NCBI RefSeq assembly: GCF_030294985.1
Contig: NZ_AP024718.1
Coordinates: 2,185,001 to 2,249,000 of the forward strand
Length of the DNA: 64,000 nt
Source of the DNA: Methylomarinovum tepidoasis
GTDB taxonomy: Bacteria; Pseudomonadota; Gammaproteobacteria; Methylococcales; Methylothermaceae
Reading direction: 5' to 3'
A program made the position numbers and the translations under genes. Below, piece by piece: positions 32,287-41,297 of the stretch; within the stretch, counting starts at the first letter, position 1; each line of letters starts with the position of its first letter. Under the pieces are notes generated by a model, which saw only the letters and a list, made by a program, of their open reading frames with translations, searched no databases and had not been told where the DNA came from.

Positions 32287-32490
32287 TTATTTGCCGCCGT
32301 ACTTGCGCCGGAACTTGTCCACCCGGCCGGCGGTGTCGACGATCTTCTGCTTGCCGGTGTAGAAGGGATGGCAGGCGGAACAAACTTCGATATGAATATC
32401 TCGCCCCAGGGTCGAACGGGTGTGAATCACGTTACCACAGCTGCAGGTGATGGTGACTTCTTTGTATTCGGGATGAATACCGGCTTTCAT
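32287..32490 (-). CDS. rpmE: 50S ribosomal protein L31, zinc-binding type
   Basis: 67 residues. The four zinc cysteines are kept: CSCGN and [12 protein letters not shown]. This is the C+ form, normally used when zinc is sufficient. ATG at 32490, with [15 protein letters not shown] following; the longer frame upstream is not needed. Confidence 0.96.
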   Translation of the reverse strand: MKAGIHPEYKEVTITCSCGNVIHTRSTLGRDIHIEVCSACHPFYTGKQKIVDTAGRVDKFRRKYGGK

Positions 32491-32559
32491 GATTGGGTTA
32501 TCCTCGTGGAACAGATTGGGCACCATGATCGCAGATAGTAGCTGCGACGAAAACAGGTT

Positions 32560-32588
32560 ATCTTAGAAGAGCTTGCAATCGTTTACAA
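32560..32588 (-). promoter_or_regulatory. Sigma-70-type promoter of rpmE-gltA
   Basis: On the minus strand TTGTAA (32588-32583) and TAAGAT (32565-32560) are 17 bases apart, 70 bp upstream of rpmE. The surrounding 32560-32640 is AT-rich in an otherwise GC-rich window and must also hold the promoter of the divergent TonB-system operon, for which I see only a -10 candidate (TATGAT near 32620). Confidence 0.6.
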
Positions 32589-32663
32589 GCTCATCTGCAA
32601 ACGGTTGTATTTTAACAACGATATGATAAGGTTTCCGACCATTTAAGCACAGGCAGACAAGGC

Positions 32664-33422
32664 ATGCTTCGAAACGGAACGTTGGTCGCGCTCGCGCTTC
32701 TGGTTGCCGAAGGACTGATGGCGGACCCGTTGGACCGAGCCATCCGTACCGAAACCGAGACCCTCAAACAGGCCGCCCAAAGCCAGAAACGCATCGATCG
32801 TCTGGACGACGTCACCCGGCAGATGCTCGACGAATACCGGCGCACGCTGCGGGAGACCGAGACCTTGAAGACTTACGTCGATCACCTGCAAAAGCTGGTG
32901 GAATCCCAGCGCCGGGAAAAGGCCGAGCTGGCCCGCCAGCTGGAGGAAATCGCCCGCGCCGAGCGCGAAATCGTCCCCCTGATGCTGGAAATGGTCAACA
33001 CCCTGGGCCGTTTCGTCGCCCTGGACACCCCCTTCCTGCCCGAGGAACGGCGTCAGCGGATCGCCCAGCTCAAAGCCATGCTCGACTCGGCCGAAGTTTC
33101 CACGGCGGAGAAATTCCGCCGCATTCTCGAGGCGTATCAGATAGAAAACGATTACGCCAAGACCATCGAGGCCTATCGTGACGAACTGGCCTTGGAGAAC
33201 GAAAAGCGCCCGGTGGACTTCCTCCGCATCGGCCGGGTCGCCCTGTTCTATCAGACCCTCGACGGGGAAACCTCCGGCTTCTGGAACCCGCGTCAGAAAC
33301 GCTGGGAAACACTGCCGGACGACTACCGCCGCACCATCCGCGAGGGGCTGCGCATCGCCCGCAAGGAGGCCGCCCCCGATCTGCTCACGCTGCCGCTGCC
33401 GACCGCACAGGAGGCGAAATGA
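32664..33422 (+). CDS. DUF3450 periplasmic coiled-coil protein of a TonB system
   Basis: 252 residues: signal peptide (LRNGTLVALALLVAEGLMA), a long heptad-rich coiled coil (about 25-100), then a globular part with EYRDELALENEKRPVDFLRIGRVALFYQTLDG, typical of DUF3450. Members are encoded upstream of TtpC-like ExbB genes in TonB2-type systems and are thought to be periplasmic accessory factors. First gene of the operon; the next start overlaps by four bases (ATGA). Confidence 0.88.
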   Translation: MLRNGTLVALALLVAEGLMADPLDRAIRTETETLKQAAQSQKRIDRLDDVTRQMLDEYRRTLRETETLKTYVDHLQKLVESQRREKAELARQLEEIARAEREIVPLMLEMVNTLGRFVALDTPFLPEERRQRIAQLKAMLDSAEVSTAEKFRRILEAYQIENDYAKTIEAYRDELALENEKRPVDFLRIGRVALFYQTLDGETSGFWNPRQKRWETLPDDYRRTIREGLRIARKEAAPDLLTLPLPTAQEAK

Positions 33423-34756
33423 GAATCCTGACCTGGCTGCTGGCGGCCTGCCTGCTTCTTCCCGTCAGCGCAGCGGCGGCGGATCTCGACCAGCTGCTGG
33501 CCGAAGTCAAACGCCAGCAGATCCGGCTGTCCCAGGTGGACAGGCAGCGTGAAGCCCGCTTTCTCGCAGAGAAACAGCATCGCCAGCAACTGCTGGCCGA
33601 AGCCAAAGCCCGGCTCAAGGCGCTGGAAAAACAGGCCGAGGCCCTCAAGGCCGAGTTCGAGGCCAATCGCCAGGAGCTGCTGAAACTGGAAGAGAAACTC
33701 CAGGCCAGCAGCGGGGTCCTGGGAGAAATCGTCGGCACCGTGCGCCAGGTCGCCGGCGATCTGAAGGCCGATCTGCAGCAGTCGCTGGTTTCGGCCCAGT
33801 ACCCGGGACGGGCCGCCAGGCTGGCGCCCATCGCCGACAGCAAGCGCCTGCCCACCCTGGAGCAGCTGCATACCCTTTGGACCTTGATGCTGGAGGAGAT
33901 GACCGAAGCCGGCAAGGTGGTCCGCTTTCAGCGGGAGATTCTCGCCAGTGACGGCAAGCCCTTCGAAACCGACGTGGTCCGCATCGGCGTCTTCAACGCC
34001 ATCGCCGCGCCCGGTTATCTGCGCTATCTGCCGGAAACCGAACAGCTGATGGTGCTGTCGCGGCAGCCGGAAGGAAAACCGCTGAGGCTGGCCCGCGACT
34101 TTCTCCACGCCCAGGGTGACCGGGCGCCGGTGGCCATCGACCCGACCCGGGGCGTGTTCCTGGAAATGCTGACCCACACCCCGAACGCCTGGGAACGCAT
34201 CCAGCAGGGCGGACTGATCGGTTACATCATCCTGGCGCTGGGCGCGATCGGACTGGCGATCGTGGCCGTCCGCCTGGCGGTGCTGTGGGGCGTCGGCAAA
34301 CGGGTGGAGGCACAGCTGGCGGACGTGGAACAACCGCGCGACGACAACCCCTTGGGCCGCATCTTCCTGACGGCGCTGGGCGCCAAGAGCACCGACCCAG
34401 AAACCCTGGAAGCCCTGCTGGACGAGGCGATCCTGCGGGAGATCCCGCCGCTGGAGCGGGGCCAGTCGCTGGTGAAACTGCTCGCCGCCGTCGCCCCCCT
34501 GCTCGGTCTGCTCGGTACCGTCACCGGCATGATCCAGACCTTCCAGGCGATCAGCCTGTTCGGCACCGGAGACCCCAAGCTGATGGCTGGCGGCATCTCC
34601 CAGGCCCTGGTCACCACCATGCTGGGGCTTTCGGTGGCGATCCCGCTGCTGTTCCTCCACGCCCTCCTGGCCAGCCGCAGCCGCACGATCGTTTCGATTC
34701 TGGAGGAACAAAGTGCGGGACTGGTCAGCCAGATTCTGGAGAAACGCCGCGGATGA
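33419..34756 (+). CDS. Large ExbB/TolQ-type proton-channel protein (TtpC-like) with periplasmic coiled coil
   Basis: 445 residues, about twice the size of a normal ExbB. It has a cleavable signal peptide (MRILTWLLAACLLLPVSAAA), a periplasmic coiled coil (about 25-105), a beta-rich domain to about 255, and then the ExbB core: membrane helix GLIGYIILALGAIGLAIVAV, the cytosolic loop, and the paired helices LLAAVAPLLGLLGTVTGMIQ and ALVTTMLGLSVAIPLLFLHA. This matches TtpC-like proteins that work with a second, small ExbB. Confidence 0.9.
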   Translation: MRILTWLLAACLLLPVSAAAADLDQLLAEVKRQQIRLSQVDRQREARFLAEKQHRQQLLAEAKARLKALEKQAEALKAEFEANRQELLKLEEKLQASSGVLGEIVGTVRQVAGDLKADLQQSLVSAQYPGRAARLAPIADSKRLPTLEQLHTLWTLMLEEMTEAGKVVRFQREILASDGKPFETDVVRIGVFNAIAAPGYLRYLPETEQLMVLSRQPEGKPLRLARDFLHAQGDRAPVAIDPTRGVFLEMLTHTPNAWERIQQGGLIGYIILALGAIGLAIVAVRLAVLWGVGKRVEAQLADVEQPRDDNPLGRIFLTALGAKSTDPETLEALLDEAILREIPPLERGQSLVKLLAAVAPLLGLLGTVTGMIQTFQAISLFGTGDPKLMAGGISQALVTTMLGLSVAIPLLFLHALLASRSRTIVSILEEQSAGLVSQILEKRRG

Positions 34757-35271
34757 CGATGGCGTGGATCGAGGCCGTCAACGATTTCATCGCCCAGGGG
34801 GGACCGGTGGTCAAGCTGATCCTGGTGGCCGCGGTGCTGCTGTGGACCCTGGTGACGGAGCGCTACCTGTTTTTCCTCTGGGTCTATCCGCGCTTGCGCC
34901 GCCAATGGCTGCAGCGCTGGAACCAGCGCCGGGACAAACACTCCTGGTACGCGCTCAAAATCCGCGAACGCCTGATTTCCGAAGCCCGCCTGCAGCTGCG
35001 CCGCACCCTGCCGCTGATCAAGATTCTCGTCTCCCTGAGCCCGCTGCTGGGGCTGTTCGGAACCGTGAACGGCATGATCCACATGTTCGACGCCCTGGCC
35101 GTGTTCGGCACCGGCAACGCCCGCGCCATGGCGACCCACATTTCACAAGCCACCCTGCCTACCCTGGCCGGCATGACTCAAGCGATCGCCGGGTTGTATG
35201 CCAGCCAACGGATTGAAAGGCGGGTGGAAGCCGCAACCCGCCATTTGAGCGACCAGCTCCACTTCGAATGA
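34753..35271 (+). CDS. exbB: Small ExbB-type proton-channel protein
   Basis: 172 residues. Three membrane segments: GGPVVKLILVAAVLLWTLVT, SLSPLLGLFGTVNGMIHMFD and a third near LPTLAGMTQAIAGLYA. Harvests proton-motive force for TonB. ATGA overlaps at both ends couple it to the large ExbB and to exbD. The third helix is shorter than usual. Confidence 0.9.
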   Translation: MTMAWIEAVNDFIAQGGPVVKLILVAAVLLWTLVTERYLFFLWVYPRLRRQWLQRWNQRRDKHSWYALKIRERLISEARLQLRRTLPLIKILVSLSPLLGLFGTVNGMIHMFDALAVFGTGNARAMATHISQATLPTLAGMTQAIAGLYASQRIERRVEAATRHLSDQLHFE

Positions 35272-35684
35272 TGCGACGCCACCGTTACCAGCCAGCCGAT
35301 GACGACAGCGGGGAAATCAACCTGACCCCGATGCTCGACATCATTTTCATCATGCTGATCTTCTTCATCGTCACCACCTCTTTCGTCAAGGAAGCCGGCA
35401 TCGAGGTCAACCGTCCCAGCGCCCAGACCGCCGAGCGCCAGGAACGCGGCAACATCGTCGTCGCCATCAAGGCCAACGGGGAAATCTGGATCGACAAACG
35501 GCCGGTGGACATCCGCGCGGTTCGCGCCGTCATCGCCCGGCTGCGGGCCGAGAACCCGTTGGGGACGGTCATCATCGCCGCCGACCGGGATGCCAAGGTC
35601 AGCATCCTGACCCGGGTGATGGATCAGATCCGTCTGGCCGGAGTCACCGACATGGCCATCGCCGCCACCGCAGAACCGCGATGA
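35268..35684 (+). CDS. exbD: Biopolymer transport protein ExbD
   Basis: 138 residues. Single N-terminal membrane helix carrying the essential Asp in NLTPMLDIIFIMLIFFIVTT, and a periplasmic domain ending VMDQIRLAGVTDMAIAA. Works with the ExbB proteins to energise TonB. ATGA overlap with the previous gene. Confidence 0.95.
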   Translation: MMRRHRYQPADDDSGEINLTPMLDIIFIMLIFFIVTTSFVKEAGIEVNRPSAQTAERQERGNIVVAIKANGEIWIDKRPVDIRAVRAVIARLRAENPLGTVIIAADRDAKVSILTRVMDQIRLAGVTDMAIAATAEPR

Positions 35685-36325
35685 CGCCTTCTCCCTATCA
35701 TCTATGGCTTCCGGCGCTGCTGCTGGGAGCGGCCATCACTTTGGGACTGTTCTGGCTGATGGCGCTGATGGTCCAGGGCGGCCAGTTGGATCTGCAAAAG
35801 ACCGAGGCCAGGCGGCTGGTGGATTTCATCCGCCTCAAACAGATGCCCAAGCCGCCGCCCCCCATCCAGCGTCCCCCGCCCAAACCGCCGGAGAAGGAGC
35901 CGCCGCCGCCCCAGCCCCAGCTGGCCACCCCCAGGCCGGTAGCCAACGTCACTCCGGACATCGACATACCGGCGCTGGACGTTCCCCTGTCGAGCCGGTT
36001 GCAGGAATCGCTGCTGGCGGGAATCGACGTCGGCAAACCCGCCCCCAAGGCCGCCAGCCAGGTGATCCCGCTGGTGCGCATTCCGCCGCGCTATCCGATG
36101 CGGGCCCGGATGCGCCGGATCGAGGGGTGGGTCAAACTGGAATTCACCATCACGCCGGAAGGCACCGTCACCGACGTCAAGGTGGTGGAAGCCCACCCCA
36201 GAGGCGTCTTCGAACGGGCCGCCATCGAGGCGATCTCGCGCTGGAAATTCAAGCCCCTGATCGTCGATGGCCGGCCGACGGCCCAGCGCGCGGTCCAGGT
36301 CCTGGAATTCAAACTGCGGAAATGA
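35681..36325 (+). CDS. tonB: TonB energy-transducing protein
   Basis: 214 residues. N-terminal membrane anchor (WLPALLLGAAITLGLFWLMA), a Pro-rich periplasmic spacer (PPPPIQRPPPKPPEKEPPPP) and a TonB C-terminal domain (IPPRYPMRARMRRIEGWVKL; then FERAAIEAISRWKFKP). It contacts TonB-dependent outer-membrane receptors; none is encoded in the window. Confidence 0.94.
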   Translation: MTPSPYHLWLPALLLGAAITLGLFWLMALMVQGGQLDLQKTEARRLVDFIRLKQMPKPPPPIQRPPPKPPEKEPPPPQPQLATPRPVANVTPDIDIPALDVPLSSRLQESLLAGIDVGKPAPKAASQVIPLVRIPPRYPMRARMRRIEGWVKLEFTITPEGTVTDVKVVEAHPRGVFERAAIEAISRWKFKPLIVDGRPTAQRAVQVLEFKLRK

Positions 36326-37509
36326 CCATGTGCCGCCGGTTGCTGCCTTTCCTCCTTGCACTCTCGCTCACAACGGCCGTCCAGGCGGCGCAGGTCAGCC
36401 CTCAGACCTTTCGTACCCTGGAAAAGGTCGGGAAACTGCTCGATCAGCGCCATTACGATCAAGCGGTCGGGCTGCTGCGACAGCGCCTGGAAAAGACCGG
36501 CGCCAAGGCGGAAAAGGCCCTGCTGCTTCGCGCCTTGGGCGCCGCCTATGCCGCCAAGGGGGATTACCGCCAGGCCGTCCGCTATCTTCAACAGGCGCTC
36601 GACAGCGGCGCCCTTCCGCAACCCCAGGCCCGTGAAGCGCTTCGAACCCTGGGACAGCTCTACCTCGCCCTGGATCAGCCGCGCCAGGCCGCCGCTCTGC
36701 TGGAACGGTGGCTGAAAACCCAACCGGAGATCCACGCCGAGGATCATCTGCTGCTGGCCCAGGTCTATACCCGCCTGGAACGCTACCGGGCGGCGCTCGC
36801 CCACCTGAACCAGGCCATCGCCAAGACCGGCCGCCCCAAGGACGCCTGGCTGCAGCTGCGGATCGGCATCAATTATCAACTCAAGCGTTACCACGCCGCG
36901 ATCGCCGACCTGAAAACCCTCATTCGCCGCCATCCCGAGCAGGAAAAGTATTGGCGGCAACTGGCCGGTCTCTACAACCTGGCCGGAAAGCGCTTCAACG
37001 CCGCCGCAGTCGCCGAGCTGGAACACTTCCTCGGCCTGCGGGATCAGGAACCGGAGATTCTCAACCTGGTCAATCTGCTCCGGCTGGTCCACGTGCCCTA
37101 TCTGGCCGGGGAACGCCTGCAACAGGCGCTCAAAGCCCGACAGGTCAAATCCAGTTACCGCAACTGGCGCCTGCTCGCCGACACCTGGATCGAGGCCCGC
37201 GAATTCCAACGCGCCGTCACCGCCCTGCAGCGGGCCGCCCGCCTCAGCGGCAGTGGCCAGCCCTGGCTGCGCTTGGCCCAGCTGCATCTAGAGCGGGAAG
37301 CCTGGCAGGACGCCATCGACGCGCTCAAAACCGCCCTGAAAAAGGGTGGCCTGCGCGATCCGGGTCAAGCCTGGCTGCTGCTGGGCAGCGCCTATTTCGA
37401 AACCGGCCGGGGGGAGGCGGCGCGCAAGGCGTTCGCACGGGCCCGGCAATTCCCATCGACCCGTAAAGCGGCAACCCAATGGCTGAAATACCTGCAACAG
37501 ACCAGCTGA
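36322..37509 (+). CDS. Exported TPR-repeat protein of the TonB operon
   Basis: 395 residues. Signal peptide (MCRRLLPFLLALSLTTAVQA) and tandem tetratricopeptide-like helices through to the C-terminus, for example LLRALGAAYAAKGDYRQAVR, LLLAQVYTRLERYRAALAHL and AWLLLGSAYFETGRGEAARK. Similar TPR proteins close TonB2-type operons and may scaffold the periplasmic machinery. ATGA overlap with tonB; a second ATG two codons on is the alternative start. The last 31 bases overlap trmB. Confidence 0.88.
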   Translation: MTMCRRLLPFLLALSLTTAVQAAQVSPQTFRTLEKVGKLLDQRHYDQAVGLLRQRLEKTGAKAEKALLLRALGAAYAAKGDYRQAVRYLQQALDSGALPQPQAREALRTLGQLYLALDQPRQAAALLERWLKTQPEIHAEDHLLLAQVYTRLERYRAALAHLNQAIAKTGRPKDAWLQLRIGINYQLKRYHAAIADLKTLIRRHPEQEKYWRQLAGLYNLAGKRFNAAAVAELEHFLGLRDQEPEILNLVNLLRLVHVPYLAGERLQQALKARQVKSSYRNWRLLADTWIEAREFQRAVTALQRAARLSGSGQPWLRLAQLHLEREAWQDAIDALKTALKKGGLRDPGQAWLLLGSAYFETGRGEAARKAFARARQFPSTRKAATQWLKYLQQTS

Positions 37510-38162
37510 AACGGCATATCCGCAGCTTCGTCCGCCGGGAAGGCCGCCTGACCCCGGCCCAACGACGCGCCCTCGACGTACTCTGGCCCCGCTACGGCCT
37601 GACGCCGGAGATTCCGCTTCGACCCGAGGCGATCTATCCCGACAGCGCCCCGCTGATCCTGGAAATCGGTTTCGGCAACGGCGAAAGCCTGGTACAAATG
37701 GCTGCTGCCTATCCGCAGTTCAACTATCTCGGAATCGAGGTCCACCGCCCCGGGGTGGGGCATTTGCTGCTGGAACTGGAAAAGCGCGGACTGGATAACG
37801 TCCGGGTTTATTGTGCCGATGCGGTGGAAGTGCTGGAAACGGCCATCGGCGCCGGGTTGTGCCAGCGCATCAACATTTTCTTTCCGGATCCCTGGCCCAA
37901 GAAGCGCCACCACAAGCGCCGCCTGATCCAGCCGGCGTTCGTCGCCCTCCTGGCCGGGAAACTAGAGCCGGGCGGGATTCTGCATCTGGCGACCGACTGG
38001 CCCGATTACGCCGGGCACATGCGCGCCGCAGTGGCCACCTGCGCACGCCTTGCACCCACCGATGCCACCGCCCTGATCCCACCCCGCCCCCAGACCAAAT
38101 ACGAACGGCGGGGACGGCGTCTGGGGCATCCGGTCACCGATCTGGCATACCGCAGGCGCTGA
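37479..38162 (+). CDS. trmB: tRNA (guanine-46-N7)-methyltransferase TrmB
   Basis: 227 residues. SAM-binding LILEIGFGNGESLVQMA and YLGIEVHRPGVG; catalytic block INIFFPDPWPKKRHHKRRL; TDWPDYAGHM; and TKYERRGRRLGHPV near the end. It methylates G46 of tRNAs. Overlaps the TPR gene by 31 bases, and converges on the GTPase gene with seven bases between the stops. Confidence 0.96.
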   Translation: MAEIPATDQLKRHIRSFVRREGRLTPAQRRALDVLWPRYGLTPEIPLRPEAIYPDSAPLILEIGFGNGESLVQMAAAYPQFNYLGIEVHRPGVGHLLLELEKRGLDNVRVYCADAVEVLETAIGAGLCQRINIFFPDPWPKKRHHKRRLIQPAFVALLAGKLEPGGILHLATDWPDYAGHMRAAVATCARLAPTDATALIPPRPQTKYERRGRRLGHPVTDLAYRRR

Positions 38163-38169
38163 AACCCGC

Positions 38170-40131
38170 TCAGGAGGCGACAGCGATCTCTGCCGCCGGC
38201 GCTGAGGCCGCTGCCGTTTCGGGACCGCCCTCTCCCTCGATCAGCGCCAAAATGGCCTCCAGCTCCTGCTGCTGGGTCTGCACCGGTTCCAGCGAGCGCT
38301 CGAGTTTTTCGATCTCGCCTTCGAGCGACTCCTTGGACTGGTTGACCTTGCGCAATACCGCCAGGCGCTGTTCGATCAGCTTTTTGTGCTCCTTGATCTG
38401 GTGGACCAGCGGGGACAGGGCGACCGCGCTCCAGTTGGCCGTTTCCTGGTGGATCTGGTGGAGCAGCTTGCGGGCCTTGGAGAGGATGGTCACGTACAGT
38501 TTCTGGATGACCAGATGCTGTTCCATCAGGGTCGAGGACATGCTGGTACGGAAATTCTCCCCCTCCTGGAACAGATCCGCCAGCGTGACCTGGTAATCCC
38601 GGATCGAAAACATCGGGGCCTGCAACCCCCCGTAACCGTGTTCCTCGGCAAATTTGTGGTAGATGTTGTGCACCAATCCCTGGGTATCCTCGACCACACC
38701 GACCCCCTCGCCGAGGATCGCCGCCAGATCGTCGAACACCGCTTTCATGGCCTGCTTCATGCCATAGGTGGTGAAACTGGCCTCCATGGAACGGGTATGC
38801 TTCTTGATAACCTCGTCCACCCGCTTGGGTGACAGTACCTCCAGCATCCGTTTCGCCTGCATCGCGAACACCCGGCGGCTGGCCTGGAAGCTGTCCACGC
38901 TCTGCAGGTACCTGGCCTGCTGGGCCCGGGTTTCCTCCATCAGGCGGGTGGTCATGTCGCTGTTCTTGCCGTCCAGCTGGCGCAGTTCTTTCAATTGTTT
39001 CTGCAGTTGCTCCGCTTCGCTGCGCACCACGGTCAGCGATTCGGAGATCAGATGCCCCATCCCCTGGGTGAGGGCCTGCTGGAGAATTTCCCGACGGCTG
39101 TGCATGACATCGGTGGCCAGATAGTCCTCCAGCCGTTTCAGGCGGCTTTTCTCCAATAAGGCGTCGTCGCTTTTCACCTTCGCCAGCAGCGCCTGCTTGG
39201 CGGACAAGGGGAAGATCAAATCCTCCTGGACCTTGAGAACCTTGGCGGTTTCCCTAACCTGGGAATGGATGGAACGGTCAATGCCGTCGTCGGTCTGGAG
39301 ATCGTCCCACAGCGTATCGATCTTGTTCATCACCACCGCCACGTGGCGCCGCTGGCTGCCGTCCAGCCCGCGAACGTGCTTTTGCCACATGTCCATATCG
39401 CTTTTGGTCACGCCGGTATCGGCGGCCAGGACGAACAGCACCGCCTGGGCGCTGGGAAGCATGTTCAGGGTCAGTTCAGGCTCCGAACCCAGGGCGTTCA
39501 GCCCCGGCGTGTCGAGAATCACCAATCCCTCCTGCAGCAGGGGATGCGGAAAACTGATCAGGGCGTGACGCCAGCAGGGAATTTCCACGCTGTCCGGCGG
39601 GATGTCGCCGCCGCGGTCCATATCCTCGTGGTAAAGTCCCAGACGCTTGGCCTCGGCCACACTGACCCGCTTGACCGCGACCAGCTCCTGGAAAGCCTCC
39701 TGCATCTGCAGGGGGGAACCGGCATCCAGGTCGATCTTGAGCCAGCGCTCCGGCTGCTCCTTGTACTCGCTCAAAGAGGCGTTGTCCAGGCGGGTTTCGA
39801 TGGGCAGCAGGCGGATGTAGCTGCCTTCCTGATCGTGAAAGATTTCGGTGGGACACATGGTGGTCCGTCCCGGTGTCGATGGCAACAGCCGCACGCCGGT
39901 TTCGGCGAAGAACAAGGCATTGATCAATTCGGTCTTGCCACGTGAGAACTCCGCCACGAAAGCGATGGTCATACGCTCGGACTGCAAATTCCGCCGCAGG
40001 CCGAAGAGCATTTCCTCCACTTCCGTGGTCGCCAGATCGTACTTCTTCAACCAGGCATGGTACTGATCGATCGCGTCGGCCAGGCGGGTCTTCCATTGTC
40101 CGTAAGCCTGCAGCTGTTGCTGAAAGTGCAT
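38170..40131 (-). CDS. Bacterial dynamin-like GTPase
   Basis: 653 residues. GTPase motifs in order: G1 AEFSRGKTELINAL (about 60-73), G2 region STPGRTTMCPTE, G3 ILDTPGLNAL and G4 VVMNKIDTLWDD. After the G domain comes a long helical region with coiled coils (QLQKQLKELRQL; LEGEIEKLERSLEPVQTQQQ), as in bacterial dynamin-family proteins that act on membranes. The chosen ATG has GGAG nine bases upstream; two earlier in-frame starts (to 40209) lack such a site. It stands alone on the minus strand. Confidence 0.85.
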   Translation of the reverse strand: MHFQQQLQAYGQWKTRLADAIDQYHAWLKKYDLATTEVEEMLFGLRRNLQSERMTIAFVAEFSRGKTELINALFFAETGVRLLPSTPGRTTMCPTEIFHDQEGSYIRLLPIETRLDNASLSEYKEQPERWLKIDLDAGSPLQMQEAFQELVAVKRVSVAEAKRLGLYHEDMDRGGDIPPDSVEIPCWRHALISFPHPLLQEGLVILDTPGLNALGSEPELTLNMLPSAQAVLFVLAADTGVTKSDMDMWQKHVRGLDGSQRRHVAVVMNKIDTLWDDLQTDDGIDRSIHSQVRETAKVLKVQEDLIFPLSAKQALLAKVKSDDALLEKSRLKRLEDYLATDVMHSRREILQQALTQGMGHLISESLTVVRSEAEQLQKQLKELRQLDGKNSDMTTRLMEETRAQQARYLQSVDSFQASRRVFAMQAKRMLEVLSPKRVDEVIKKHTRSMEASFTTYGMKQAMKAVFDDLAAILGEGVGVVEDTQGLVHNIYHKFAEEHGYGGLQAPMFSIRDYQVTLADLFQEGENFRTSMSSTLMEQHLVIQKLYVTILSKARKLLHQIHQETANWSAVALSPLVHQIKEHKKLIEQRLAVLRKVNQSKESLEGEIEKLERSLEPVQTQQQELEAILALIEGEGGPETAAASAPAAEIAVAS

Positions 40132-40301
40132 CGTTCTCTTCTCCGGCAAAGACATGAGGTTGAATCGGATTTCAGTGAACTTATGATGAAGTGTAGACGA
40201 AAATTCCACCCGCCAAGCCCGCTGCCAAGCGCTTTTTTCCTGATCGGCCCCAAGTTAAAATGGCTTTTCGCATTTTTCCCTCAGACGAAAGGAGATGACC
40301 C

Positions 40302-40412
40302 ATGGGTAAAGGAGATCTGCGTACCCGCCGCGGCAAGATCGCTCAGGGTACTTACGGCAAGGCCAGACTCAAGCCTAAGAAACTCAGGAAGTTGCGAGAG
40401 AAACAGCCCTAA
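40302..40412 (+). CDS. 30S ribosomal protein THX-like small basic protein
   Basis: 36 residues, MGKGDLRTRRGKIAQGTYGK followed by a Lys/Arg-rich tail. The MGKGDxRTRRGKIxxGTxGK pattern is the hallmark of the bTHX family first described in Thermus 30S subunits. The ribosome-binding site AAAGGAGATGACCC is near-ideal. It lies alone between the GTPase and proC, and is short enough to be missed by automatic calling. Confidence 0.85.
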   Translation: MGKGDLRTRRGKIAQGTYGKARLKPKKLRKLREKQP

Positions 40413-40469
40413 TTGCTTACTCGATGGATGCGCCCACCGCATCCATCGTCATTTTTGGGAGAACGCTTG

Positions 40470-41297
40470 ATGTCTCAGCGGATTGGATTCATCGGTGCCG
40501 GCAACATGGCTACCAGCCTGATCGGCGGCCTGATCGCCGACGGTTATCCCAACGACTGCATCCGGGTGACCGATATCAACCAGGATAAAGTCCTGGCGCT
40601 GCGGCAGCACTTCGGTATCGAAAGCGCAGACAACAGCACCGCTCTGGTCGAAACCAGCGACATCGTGGTCCTGGCGGTGAAGCCGCAGCAGATCCAGGCC
40701 CTGGCGCAGGAAATCGCCCCTGCCGTTCAGAACCGCCGGCCCCTTGTCGTCTCCATCGCCGCGGGAATCCGCGAGGCGGATCTGGAGCGCTGGCTCGGAG
40801 GCCCGGTTCCGATCGTCCGCACCATGCCCAACACCCCGGCCCTGGTACAATCCGGCGCCACCGGCCTGCATGCCAATCCCCATGTCAGTGAAGCCCAACG
40901 GGACTGGGCGGAATCGCTCATGCGCGCCGTTGGAATCACCATCTGGGTCGAGCGCGAAGAACTGCTGGATGCCGTCACCGCCGTGTCCGGCAGTGGCCCG
41001 GCCTACTTTTTCCTACTGATGGAAGCGATGGAAAAAGCGGCTGCCGATCTCGGCCTGGGGCAGGCCGAGGCCCGTCTGCTGGTGGAACAGACCGCCCTGG
41101 GGGCGGCCAAACTGGCCATGGAAACCGATATCGGCCCTGAAGCCTTGCGGCACCGGGTGACCTCCCCCGGCGGGACCACCGAAAAAGCCATCGAGGTCTT
41201 CACCCAAGGGGGATTCACCGAACTGGTTCGTAGCGCGATCAAAGCTGCCTGCGAACGGGCCCAAAGCCTGTCACAACAATTGGGAGAACAACAATGA
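40470..41297 (+). CDS. proC: Pyrroline-5-carboxylate reductase
   Basis: 275 residues. Last step of proline synthesis. NAD(P)H-binding IGFIGAGNMATSLIGGLI; VLAVKPQQ; the C-terminal signature VTSPGGTTEKAIEVF. The ATG before SQRIGFIGA has GGGAGAACGC upstream. A four-base overlap links it to yggT. Confidence 0.97.
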   Translation: MSQRIGFIGAGNMATSLIGGLIADGYPNDCIRVTDINQDKVLALRQHFGIESADNSTALVETSDIVVLAVKPQQIQALAQEIAPAVQNRRPLVVSIAAGIREADLERWLGGPVPIVRTMPNTPALVQSGATGLHANPHVSEAQRDWAESLMRAVGITIWVEREELLDAVTAVSGSGPAYFFLLMEAMEKAAADLGLGQAEARLLVEQTALGAAKLAMETDIGPEALRHRVTSPGGTTEKAIEVFTQGGFTELVRSAIKAACERAQSLSQQLGEQQ

